A stretch of DNA of 7,939 nucleotides from Dehalococcoidia bacterium (lineage in GTDB: Bacteria > Chloroflexota > Dehalococcoidia > GIF9 > AB-539-J10), in contig JAUWGZ010000059.1 in assembly GCA_030606165.1 (NCBI GenBank), positions 1 through 7,939 of the forward strand, given 5' to 3'. The notes under the pieces are model-generated. The model did not search any database. It had not been told where the DNA came from and worked only from the letters and a program-made list of their open reading frames with translations. Of the stretch, positions 1 to 5,512 are shown in pieces. Position 1 is the first letter of the stretch. Each line of letters opens with the position of its first letter. Made by a program: the position numbers and the translations under genes.

Positions 1-555
1 TTAAACGGTCAGGTCACACGAATGCAAGCCCATAGCCTCATCGCTGAAATTAAACAAATTTGCAGCTCATATGTTGAACAGGGCACGTATCAGCTATGCA
101 TCGGAACATTGGCTAAAGTTAGAGACGATGGAAATAAACTAGTTCCTGTTATCACATGTCCTGAGACCGTGTACTTAGACGAGAATAGCAAAACAACCAA
201 GAATTTGAAGTCTGAACTCGGCAAAATATTGAGAGAAGCTCAACGAAAATTCCGTTACTACAGGGGCATACGTGTGCTCCTTTTGGATATATCACAAAAT
301 GGCTTAGATATCGATTACCACGCTGGTATCTCAAAAGAAGGGCCAGGAATAGTCTGTAGATGGCTTTCAACAATGCTCAGCCTCCCCACGGCTATGCATT
401 ACGTTTGCTTGAGCCAAGGTATGCGCGTTTGGGGTGGAGGCAATTTCAGCAGAATGCTGACTGGTCATATATATGAAGGCAAACCCTTTCCTAACTACAG
501 GGAGGTTTGGCGTAAGGCCGGCCTTCCCCCTATACTTCAGTCATTTGGAGGCTGA
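1..555 (+). CDS. Hypothetical protein, possibly truncated at the 5' end by the window edge
   Basis: The frame is open from base 1 to the TGA at 553-555. The first ATG is at 22, giving 177 residues, but seven sense codons precede it inside the window, so the true start may lie upstream. No ribosome-binding site can be judged in the 21 bases available. I do not recognise the family. The protein looks soluble, with no signal peptide and no membrane segment. Counting from the ATG at 22, a lysine/arginine-rich helix-like stretch at about residues 58-80 is followed by a hydrophobic strand (residues 84-90, IRVLLLD) and a second beta-like segment with alternating acidic residues. The C-terminal third is rich in aromatic residues and glycine (VWGGGNF at about 136-142). 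This layout could suit a small alpha/beta enzyme or nuclease-like fold, but no catalytic motif can be named. It points toward asd and has no visible operon partner in the window. Confidence 0.55.
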   Translation, partial: LNGQVTRMQAHSLIAEIKQICSSYVEQGTYQLCIGTLAKVRDDGNKLVPVITCPETVYLDENSKTTKNLKSELGKILREAQRKFRYYRGIRVLLLDISQNGLDIDYHAGISKEGPGIVCRWLSTMLSLPTAMHYVCLSQGMRVWGGGNFSRMLTGHIYEGKPFPNYREVWRKAGLPPILQSFGG

Positions 556-751
556 GTCGCGTACCCATGTATTTCCTACTCGTGGACAATGCGTCAATAC
601 CGTTGAAGAACTTGTCATGGTTTGAAATCTCACCTACTTCTCTCAATGTTGAGACGATGCCCAAATAAGCTAGATTCCTTGCCTCCTGCGCTTCCAAATG
701 GTTATAAGTTCATTCCCGAGCCGATTACGGTGGCTATAATGCACGGACCTA
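556..751. other. Intergenic stretch with no recognisable gene
   Basis: Between the hypothetical gene and the tRNA-like fragment there is no convincing coding sequence on either strand. The only small + strand frame with an ATG runs 567-668 (33 codons plus stop) and has no Shine-Dalgarno site. No hairpin followed by a T-run is visible, so neither the upstream + gene nor the minus-strand asd has an obvious intrinsic terminator here. Confidence 0.5.
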
Positions 752-793
752 TCAATGAGGGCGAGGGGATTTGAACCTTCGCTCTCAGTATCT
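752..793 (-). pseudogene. Degenerate 3' fragment of a tRNA gene (T-arm and acceptor end)
   Basis: Read on the minus strand, this stretch carries a T-loop core (GGTTCAAATCC) followed by a pyrimidine-rich acceptor-like end. It aligns without gaps to bases 1939-1980, the 3' part of the intact tRNA-Pro, with 31 of 42 positions identical by my hand count. The match includes a few bases beyond the discriminator position. The T-stem is broken in the normal register, with two A-C mismatches and one G-T pair. The D-arm and anticodon arm are absent, because the adjoining sequence is the 3' end of asd. It is therefore a fragment and not a working tRNA. The match may derive from tRNA-Pro or from another tRNA, since T-arms are conserved. 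Confidence 0.5.
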
Positions 794-1871
794 AGGAAAT
801 ATACCCATCTCTTATAAGTAGTTCGGCGACAAGAACTGCGCCCTTGGCTGCTCCCATCTTGGTGTTGTGGGATACCAAAACATATTTGATGCCGTTTTTC
901 AGGACGTTGTCCTTCCTGAGTCTGCCCACTACCGTGGCCATACCGTCCTCAGCGTCACGGTCGAGCCGCGGCTGAGGCCTGAACGGGTCTTCGTGCACTA
1001 TTATCATGTGCCTGGGGGCTGAAGGCAGCTCGGTATCGCCGGCTGAACCGACATACGCCTTCATCGCCCTGGCGACATCGTCCGCCTCACAGGCTTTCTG
1101 GGTGGAGACGAAGACCGATTCAGTATGTCCTTCCCGGACATTAACACGAGTGCAGGTGCAGCTTACGTTGAACTTGGCTGGACTGACTGAACTACCAGCA
1201 AAGTTGCCCAGGATCTTCTGCGTTTCACGCTGCACCTTTTCCTCCTCCCCGGCAATAAAGGGAATAACATTATCTAGAATGTCGAGGCCTATCACTCCCG
1301 AGCTCCGGCCTGCGCCTGACAGGGCTTGCATGGAAGTCATTATGACGGCGTTTACGCCGAACGATTCGTAAATTGGTTTTAGCGTTATCGCCAGGCCAGT
1401 AGTGGTGCAGTTGGGAATAGGCGTAATGAAGCCTCTCCATCCCCGAGCTTTTCTTTGCACATCAATTAGTCTGGCGTGTTTGGAGTTGATGCCCGGGATT
1501 AGAATGGGCACATCGTCATCGTAGCGGAAGGCTGAGGCCGTGCTTATAACCGCTTTATCTCTGGCAAATTTCGGTTCCAGAATCTTCGCTTGGTCGGACT
1601 CTACGGCGGAAAAGACGATATCCAGGGCAGAGATATCCATTTCGGCGGCGTTCTGGACGGGCATAGACATGACCTCCACCACCGGGGGTTCCTGACAAAA
1701 CCAGCGCAAGGCCCCAGACTGGGCATCGGTTATGGCTTCCTTATAGCTGCGCCCTGCTGACCTCTCAGAGGCAGCAAGGACAGCAATTTCAATCCAAGGG
1801 TGACCTTTCAGGGCAATGAGAAATTGTTGACCAACTATGCCAGTCGCTCCCACGATTCCAGCTTTTATCAT
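792..1871 (-). CDS. asd: Aspartate-semialdehyde dehydrogenase, archaeal/fungal-type
   Basis: This cytoplasmic enzyme reduces L-aspartyl-4-phosphate to L-aspartate-4-semialdehyde with NADPH. It is the second step of the aspartate pathway to lysine, threonine, methionine and diaminopimelate. The 359-residue product is full length for the family. It starts with a Rossmann dinucleotide-binding motif (GIVGATGIVGQQ, residues 5-16). The catalytic cysteine is Cys155 in PIPNCTTTGL, and the probable acid/base histidine is His249 in REGHTE. The PNCTTTG form of the active site and the overall sequence resemble the archaeal/fungal branch more than the Escherichia coli-type Asd. The ATG at 1871 is supported by GGAGGG five bases upstream. 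The gene lies 71 bases downstream of tRNA-Pro on the same strand with no terminator visible between them, so it probably shares the tRNA promoter. Its partner aspartokinase is encoded divergently at 3369-4589. The stop codon (792-794) abuts a tRNA-like fragment. Confidence 0.95.
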   Translation of the reverse strand: MIKAGIVGATGIVGQQFLIALKGHPWIEIAVLAASERSAGRSYKEAITDAQSGALRWFCQEPPVVEVMSMPVQNAAEMDISALDIVFSAVESDQAKILEPKFARDKAVISTASAFRYDDDVPILIPGINSKHARLIDVQRKARGWRGFITPIPNCTTTGLAITLKPIYESFGVNAVIMTSMQALSGAGRSSGVIGLDILDNVIPFIAGEEEKVQRETQKILGNFAGSSVSPAKFNVSCTCTRVNVREGHTESVFVSTQKACEADDVARAMKAYVGSAGDTELPSAPRHMIIVHEDPFRPQPRLDRDAEDGMATVVGRLRKDNVLKNGIKYVLVSHNTKMGAAKGAVLVAELLIRDGYIS

Positions 1872-1942
1872 GGTTTCCCTCCGCTCTGTTTTTATTCTTC
1901 AGATTAGGCACAGGCAGCTTGCACTCCTTTTTACTGAGCCAA

Positions 1943-2015
1943 TCGGGGCGAGAGGACTTGAACCTCCGACCTCAGCGTCCCGAACGCTGCGCGCTACCAA
2001 CTGCGCTACGCCCCG
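1943..2015 (-). tRNA. tRNA-Pro(CGG)
   Basis: A complete 73-base cloverleaf reads from 2015 down to 1943. It has a perfect 7-bp acceptor stem (CGGGGCG with CGCCCCG), a 4-bp D-stem (GCGC/GCGC) with loop AGTTGGTA, and a 5-bp anticodon stem (CAGCG/CGCTG). The anticodon loop is TTCGGGA, giving anticodon CGG with G37, which decodes proline CCG. The variable loop is AGGTC, and the 5-bp T-stem closes a TTCAAGT loop. The discriminator base is A73, and the 3' CCA is not encoded (ATTGG follows). C1 pairing with G72 and A73 are typical of bacterial tRNA-Pro. A consensus promoter lies 12 bases upstream, and asd follows on the same strand. Confidence 0.97.
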
Positions 2016-2016
2016 T

Positions 2017-2045
2017 TTGTCTATGCTATTATATGATGCTTTAAT
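2017..2045 (+). promoter_or_regulatory. Possible sigma70-type promoter for the apgM-lysC genes
   Basis: On the + strand, TTGTCT (2017-2022) and TTTAAT (2040-2045) are separated by 17 bases. They match four of six and five of six consensus positions. The predicted start near 2052 would give a leader of about 118 bases containing the palindromic repeat. This site overlaps the opposed tRNA promoter almost completely. It is the best candidate in the gap, but AT-rich sequence can produce such matches by chance. Confidence 0.35.
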
Positions 2046-2056
2046 TATTGGGGCAA
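2028..2056 (-). promoter_or_regulatory. Sigma70-type promoter for tRNA-Pro and probably asd
   Basis: On the minus strand, a -35 box TTGCCC (2056-2051) and a perfect -10 box TATAAT (2033-2028) are separated by exactly 17 bases. The expected start, about seven bases past the -10, would leave a leader of roughly five bases before the tRNA 5' end at 2015, which is a normal arrangement for tRNA genes. Confidence 0.7.
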
Positions 2057-2083
2057 GGATGAAATAGTAACCGTTCACTCTGT

Positions 2084-2148
2084 TGTCATTCTGAGGAAGC
2101 GTAGCGACCGAAGAATCTTTGAGACCCTTCGCTTCGCTCAGGGTGACA
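2084..2148. repeat. Imperfect palindromic repeat (GAAGAATCT-type dispersed element)
   Basis: The left arm (2084-2101, beginning TGTCATTCTGAG) is complementary to the right arm (2130-2148, ending CTCAGGGTGACA). The match has one unpaired base and two positions that pair as G-U, giving a stem of about 18 bp. The loop contains GAAGAATCTTT. From memory, elements with this arm and loop wording recur between genes in Chloroflexota and some other bacteria as short palindromic or MITE-like units. Only this one copy is in the window. It ends 21 bases before the apgM-like start codon and would form a hairpin in the leader of that mRNA. Confidence 0.7.
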
Positions 2149-2169
2149 TCAGGGTAGTTGGACCTTTGA

Positions 2170-3354
2170 ATGAAGTATTGCGTTTTAATAATTGACGGAG
2201 CATCAGGTTGGCCATTGGCAGCTCATGGCGGGAAGACTTGCCTGGAGCTGGCACATACTCCGAACATGGATGCTATGGCAAAGGCGGGTGCTGTCGGGCT
2301 AGTTTGCAATGTGCCGCCGAGGATGGAACCTAGCAGCGCCTGTGCCTGTATGTCCGTGTTAGGTTATGACCCTCAGGTATATTATCGGGGCCGGAGCGCC
2401 ATTGAGGCTCGTGGCATGGGTGTTCCTATTAATGAAGGAGAGGTCGTTTTTCGCTGCAATTTGGTAGCCGTTCGCAACGGGAGGATGTGGAGCTATAGTT
2501 GCGGGCATATCAGCACCGGCGAAGGCCGAGCTCTTATTGCCAGTTTGAATGAAAAGCTTGGCAGCGATGAAGTGCAGTTTTATCCCGGTGTGAGCTACAG
2601 ACATATATGTAAGATAAAGGGGAGGGAAGATGCCCTTTTGGCTAGCTGTACTCCACCGCATGATATTCCCGACAAAGCTATCGACGAATTTCTTCCCAGA
2701 GGGCCCGGGAGCGACCTGTTAAGAGAGCTTATGGCACGCTCTGAGCTTGTGCTCCGTGACCATCTTGTGAATATAGAGCGAAGAGCACGCGGCGATATTC
2801 CCGCTACCATAGTCTGGCTTTTCTGGGGTAGTGGTAAAATACCTGATATGCCAGTCTTCAAGGAGGTCTATGGACTTGATGCTGCCATAACTTCCGGAGT
2901 GGATATTATGCGGGGCCTAGCCCGGATGATAGGTATGCAGGTGCTGGATATCCCTGGTGTGACCGGCGACCTAGACAACGATTACGTTGCTCAGGCCATT
3001 GGTGCCCTGGAGGCACTTGAGGAATATGATATGGTGGTTATTCATGTGGAAGCAACCGATGAGGCGGCTCATGCCGGCCTAGTTAAGGACAAAATAGAGG
3101 CTATTCAGAGAGTAGATAAAGAGATTGTGAGTCGGCTCCGTTCCTGGGACAAGGAAGTCCTTCGGGTGCTAATTCTGCCTGACCATCCTACGCCGATCAA
3201 GACTCAAACTCATGCTGCTGACCCCGTTCCGTTTATGCTCTGGGGACCAGGATTCACAGCTAGTGGGGCGAAGAGATTTACCGAAGCAGAGGCCAAAAGC
3301 ACAGGCATTTTTATCAAAGAAGGATATAATATTATGGGCAGACTGATAGAGTAA
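2170..3354 (+). CDS. Archaeal-type cofactor-independent phosphoglycerate mutase family protein; possible homoserine kinase substitute
   Basis: The 394-residue product is a member of the alkaline-phosphatase superfamily in the ApgM branch (about 400 residues). Metal and active-site features are present: Asp9 in IIDG, the serine motif EPSSACACMS (53-62) just before LGYDP, RGRSAIEARGMG (73-84), HVEATDEAAHAG (292-303) with Asp297 and His301, and DHPTPI (338-343) followed by His348 in THAADPVPF. Aligned by eye with ApgM proteins, which typically read PGSD here, Ser56 takes the catalytic serine position and the next residue is Ala instead of Asp. Classical ApgM interconverts 2- and 3-phosphoglycerate. 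Family members beside threonine-pathway genes have instead been proposed as analogues of homoserine kinase. The 14-base gap to lysC favours the second role here, but neither is proven. The ATG at 2170 directly follows an in-frame TGA (2167-2169), so no longer start is possible. Its Shine-Dalgarno site is poor. Confidence 0.85.
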   Translation: MKYCVLIIDGASGWPLAAHGGKTCLELAHTPNMDAMAKAGAVGLVCNVPPRMEPSSACACMSVLGYDPQVYYRGRSAIEARGMGVPINEGEVVFRCNLVAVRNGRMWSYSCGHISTGEGRALIASLNEKLGSDEVQFYPGVSYRHICKIKGREDALLASCTPPHDIPDKAIDEFLPRGPGSDLLRELMARSELVLRDHLVNIERRARGDIPATIVWLFWGSGKIPDMPVFKEVYGLDAAITSGVDIMRGLARMIGMQVLDIPGVTGDLDNDYVAQAIGALEALEEYDMVVIHVEATDEAAHAGLVKDKIEAIQRVDKEIVSRLRSWDKEVLRVLILPDHPTPIKTQTHAADPVPFMLWGPGFTASGAKRFTEAEAKSTGIFIKEGYNIMGRLIE

Positions 3355-3368
3355 ATGAAGGCGAAAAA

Positions 3369-4589
3369 ATGGCACTGATAGTTCAAAAGTATGGTGGCAG
3401 CTCGGTGGCTGACGCCGAAAGGATTAGAAATGTAGCTCGCCGTGTCGCTAAAGCAAAAGACGAAGGAAATCAAGTGGTTGTTGTTGTTTCGGCCATGGGA
3501 GACACCACCGATAACTTGATTAAATTGGCTTACCAAGTTAATGAACAGCCTGGTGATAGGGAGCTCGATGTTATTTTGTCCACCGGGGAGATAGTTTCCA
3601 GTACCCTTTTAGCTCTGGCTTTGGAGAGTTTGGGGTGCAAGGCAGTCAGTCTTACCGGCGCTCAGGCAGGCATCCAGACTGATTCTAGTTACAGTCGAGC
3701 TCGGATTCTCCGCGTCGACCCGAAACGAGTAGTCAGTGAGTTAGAAAAGGGAAATATTGTCATTGTGGCCGGATTTCAGGGCGTGACTCAAGAAATGGAT
3801 ATTACCACTTTGGGTCGTGGTGGTTCCGATACGACGGCAGTTGCTCTCGCTGCCAGCTTGAGTGCCGAGATATGCCAGATATATACTGATGTCGAAGGTG
3901 TCTATACTGCTGACCCACACCTTATTCCCGGAGCTAGGAAATTAAAGGAAATTGGCTATGAAGAGATGTTGGAGCTGGCTAGCTATGGAGCCAAGGTAAT
4001 GCATAACAGAGCAGTGGAATTGGGAGAGTTGTATAATGTGCCCATCTTGGTGGCTTCTAGCTTTAGCGATAGCCCGGGCACCATTATTTGTAAGGAGGCC
4101 TCTATGGAAGTAAAAAACAAGGCAAGGGGTATTGTCCATGATACCAATGTGTCTAAAGTTACCGTCGTCGGTGTCCCCGACCATCCTGGCATTGCTGCGG
4201 CAATCTTCGAGCCCCTGGCTAGAGCAAATATAAGTGTAGATACCATTGTTCAAAATGCCAGCATTAATAATATTACCGATCTCACGTTTACGGTAGCTCG
4301 AAATGATCTGATTAAGGCGATGTCCATCGTGGAGCCAGTGGTTAAATCTGTGGGAGGTAAGCAATGTGTCACCGATTCTACATTGGCCAAGGTTAGCATT
4401 GTAGGTACTGGCATGCAAAATACACCGGGCTATGCTGCCAGAATGTTTCGAGTTCTTCATGAACAGGGCATTAACATCCAGCTAATTACCACTTCCGAGA
4501 TAAGGATAACATGTATTATCTCTGAGGATAGGGTTAAGGATGCTGTGCAAGCATTGCATCAAGCTTTTGAGCTGGAGAAGGAAACTTGA
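3369..4589 (+). CDS. lysC: Aspartokinase with two ACT domains
   Basis: This enzyme phosphorylates L-aspartate to 4-phospho-L-aspartate with ATP, the committed and normally feedback-inhibited step of the lysine, threonine and methionine pathway. The 406 residues are close to the Bacillus subtilis LysC length. The kinase domain (about 1-240) has the N-terminal KYGGSS (7-12), STGE (71-74), the TLGRGGSDTTA segment (147-157) and YTDVEGVYTADP (172-183). Two regulatory ACT domains follow: about 262-330, containing VPDHPGIAAAIF and QNAS, and about 341-406, containing a TSEIRITCII segment. The start lies 14 bases after the apgM-like stop with a modest AAGG upstream, so the two are probably cotranscribed. 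The predicted lysine and/or threonine inhibition is family knowledge. A strong internal ribosome-binding site precedes Met246 and may yield a separate regulatory subunit. Asd, the next enzyme, is encoded divergently at 792-1871. Confidence 0.97.
   Translation: MALIVQKYGGSSVADAERIRNVARRVAKAKDEGNQVVVVVSAMGDTTDNLIKLAYQVNEQPGDRELDVILSTGEIVSSTLLALALESLGCKAVSLTGAQAGIQTDSSYSRARILRVDPKRVVSELEKGNIVIVAGFQGVTQEMDITTLGRGGSDTTAVALAASLSAEICQIYTDVEGVYTADPHLIPGARKLKEIGYEEMLELASYGAKVMHNRAVELGELYNVPILVASSFSDSPGTIICKEASMEVKNKARGIVHDTNVSKVTVVGVPDHPGIAAAIFEPLARANISVDTIVQNASINNITDLTFTVARNDLIKAMSIVEPVVKSVGGKQCVTDSTLAKVSIVGTGMQNTPGYAARMFRVLHEQGINIQLITTSEIRITCIISEDRVKDAVQALHQAFELEKET
4092..4106 (+). promoter_or_regulatory. 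Internal ribosome-binding site and start codon within lysC
   Basis: AAGGAGG (4092-4098) is a full anti-Shine-Dalgarno match, five bases before the in-frame ATG at 4104-4106 (Met246 of LysC). It is a better site than the one ahead of lysC itself. It sits in the linker between the kinase domain and the first ACT domain, where B. subtilis lysC is known to have its internal start (near residue 247). Confidence 0.6.
4104..4589 (+). CDS. Putative aspartokinase beta (regulatory) subunit from an in-frame internal start
   Basis: Translation from Met246 of LysC would give a 161-residue protein holding only the two ACT domains and no kinase domain. B. subtilis aspartokinase II is an alpha2-beta2 enzyme whose beta subunit arises in just this way from the same reading frame. 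The similar position and strong Shine-Dalgarno sequence suggest the same arrangement here. The AAGGAGG partly follows from the coded residues Lys-Glu-Ala, so it could be coincidental. No protein evidence is available. Confidence 0.5.
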   Translation: MEVKNKARGIVHDTNVSKVTVVGVPDHPGIAAAIFEPLARANISVDTIVQNASINNITDLTFTVARNDLIKAMSIVEPVVKSVGGKQCVTDSTLAKVSIVGTGMQNTPGYAARMFRVLHEQGINIQLITTSEIRITCIISEDRVKDAVQALHQAFELEKET

Positions 4590-4599
4590 CAATCTTGGC

Positions 4600-4628
4600 T
4601 TGACATCATAAGTTTTATAGAATAGTTA
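4600..4628 (+). promoter_or_regulatory. Weak candidate promoter ahead of the TPR gene
   Basis: A perfect -35 box TTGACA (4600-4605) lies in the lysC-TPR gap. Seventeen bases later the sequence is TAGTTA (4623-4628), a poor -10. A second TTGACA overlaps the lysC stop (4586-4591) without a good partner. If used, the 4600 site would start transcription at about 4635, next to the ATG at 4637. The message would then be nearly leaderless, which fits the lack of a proper Shine-Dalgarno site there. Confidence 0.25.
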
Positions 4629-4636
4629 ATTAGGCA

Positions 4637-5512
4637 ATGGGTATAGCATCTTACCAGGAAGAGGAAGAAAAAGCTCAATTAAGACAGCAACTGAGCAAGG
4701 AAGCCATAGATTTAGCCCTTCAGGGTAGGTGGGAAGAGGCTGAAGCGGTAAACAGGGATATAATTAAGAGATTTCCTACTGATGTCGAAGCTTATAATCG
4801 CCTTGGCCGAGCTTTGACAGAGTTAGAGGATTTCGACCGAGCTAAGAAAGCCTATTTTAAGGCTCTGAAGCTTGCCCCTGAGAATGCTATTGCTAAGAAA
4901 AATCTTGCCCGTTTAACTAGTTTGTCAGAGTCTATGGCGACTTTAAGTAGCAACCCTCATGAAGCTTCGACCCAGAGAACTCAAGCTCGAAGAGTTGCTC
5001 TTGACCTTTTTATAACTGAGGTGGGAAAGGCTGGAGTGGTTAAACTTCACAATGTGGCTTCAGGCGACGTCTTAGCTAAGATGGGATTTGGCGACCAAGT
5101 GCACTTGGAAGCAAGAGGGCAGCATCTGATTGTGGCGAGTGAGGATGGAGAATATTTGGGAGAAGTAGAGCCGAAACAGGGATTGCGTCTCATCAAACTA
5201 ATGCAAGGTGGAAATAGATACGATGCGGCAATTCTCCATGTAGAAGAAGATAAAGTGCAGGTGATTATTAAAGAGGTGTATCAACATCCCAGCCAAGTGG
5301 GACGTCCCTCCTTTCTTGTTAAAGCTACAGAGCACCTGCGCACGCGTATTAAAGAAAGCCTTCTCAGGCGAGGAATCCTTACTGACGAAAGCGAGGACTC
5401 GCCTGAGCCTGGATATTTTGAGGAGGAAGAAGACCTTGGCCCCGAAGAGGAATCTTTGCCTGAAGGTTTCACCGTCGTTGGTGAAGATGGTGAGAGAGGA
5501 ATCGAGATTTGA
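4637..5512 (+). CDS. TPR-domain protein with a C-terminal acidic tail, unknown function
   Basis: The 291-residue soluble protein begins with an acidic, probably helical segment. Two tetratricopeptide repeats follow at about residues 17-50 (GRWEEAEAVNRDIIKRFP) and 51-84 (AYNRLGRALTELEDF, then AKKAYFKALKLAPEN), so a protein-binding role is likely. After a polar linker (about 93-120), a beta-rich domain at about 121-230 contains GEYLGEVEPKQGLRLIKLM and later basic residues. Its spacing faintly recalls small nucleic-acid-binding domains of the HIRAN kind, but I cannot assign it. The tail (about 250-291) is strongly acidic. An in-frame TAG at 4631-4633 fixes 4637 as the first possible start. Its Shine-Dalgarno site is poor (AGG only two bases before the ATG). 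The stop overlaps the gyrA start by one base, so the two are probably translated together, but no link to gyrase function is shown. Confidence 0.75.
   Translation: MGIASYQEEEEKAQLRQQLSKEAIDLALQGRWEEAEAVNRDIIKRFPTDVEAYNRLGRALTELEDFDRAKKAYFKALKLAPENAIAKKNLARLTSLSESMATLSSNPHEASTQRTQARRVALDLFITEVGKAGVVKLHNVASGDVLAKMGFGDQVHLEARGQHLIVASEDGEYLGEVEPKQGLRLIKLMQGGNRYDAAILHVEEDKVQVIIKEVYQHPSQVGRPSFLVKATEHLRTRIKESLLRRGILTDESEDSPEPGYFEEEEDLGPEEESLPEGFTVVGEDGERGIEI

Noticed and set aside
567..668. 33-residue + strand open frame after the hypothetical gene
   Set aside because: It is too short, lacks a ribosome-binding site and has no recognisable content.
752..830. A second complete tRNA on the minus strand
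   Set aside because: Only the T-arm and acceptor-like end are visible. The T-stem has mismatches, and the expected anticodon and D-arm positions are asd coding sequence.
1006..1371. 121-codon open frame on the + strand
   Set aside because: It is wholly antisense to asd, whose conserved motifs are clear, and its translation resembles no family.
1837..2067. 76-codon + strand open frame
   Set aside because: It runs through the complement of the whole tRNA-Pro gene and the asd leader, so it is a chance frame.
2084..2148. Intrinsic terminator
   Set aside because: The hairpin has a long loop and no T-run after it on either strand, and it recalls a known dispersed repeat type instead.
3942..4460. 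172-codon minus-strand open frame
   Set aside because: It lies opposite the conserved ACT-domain part of lysC and is a shadow frame.
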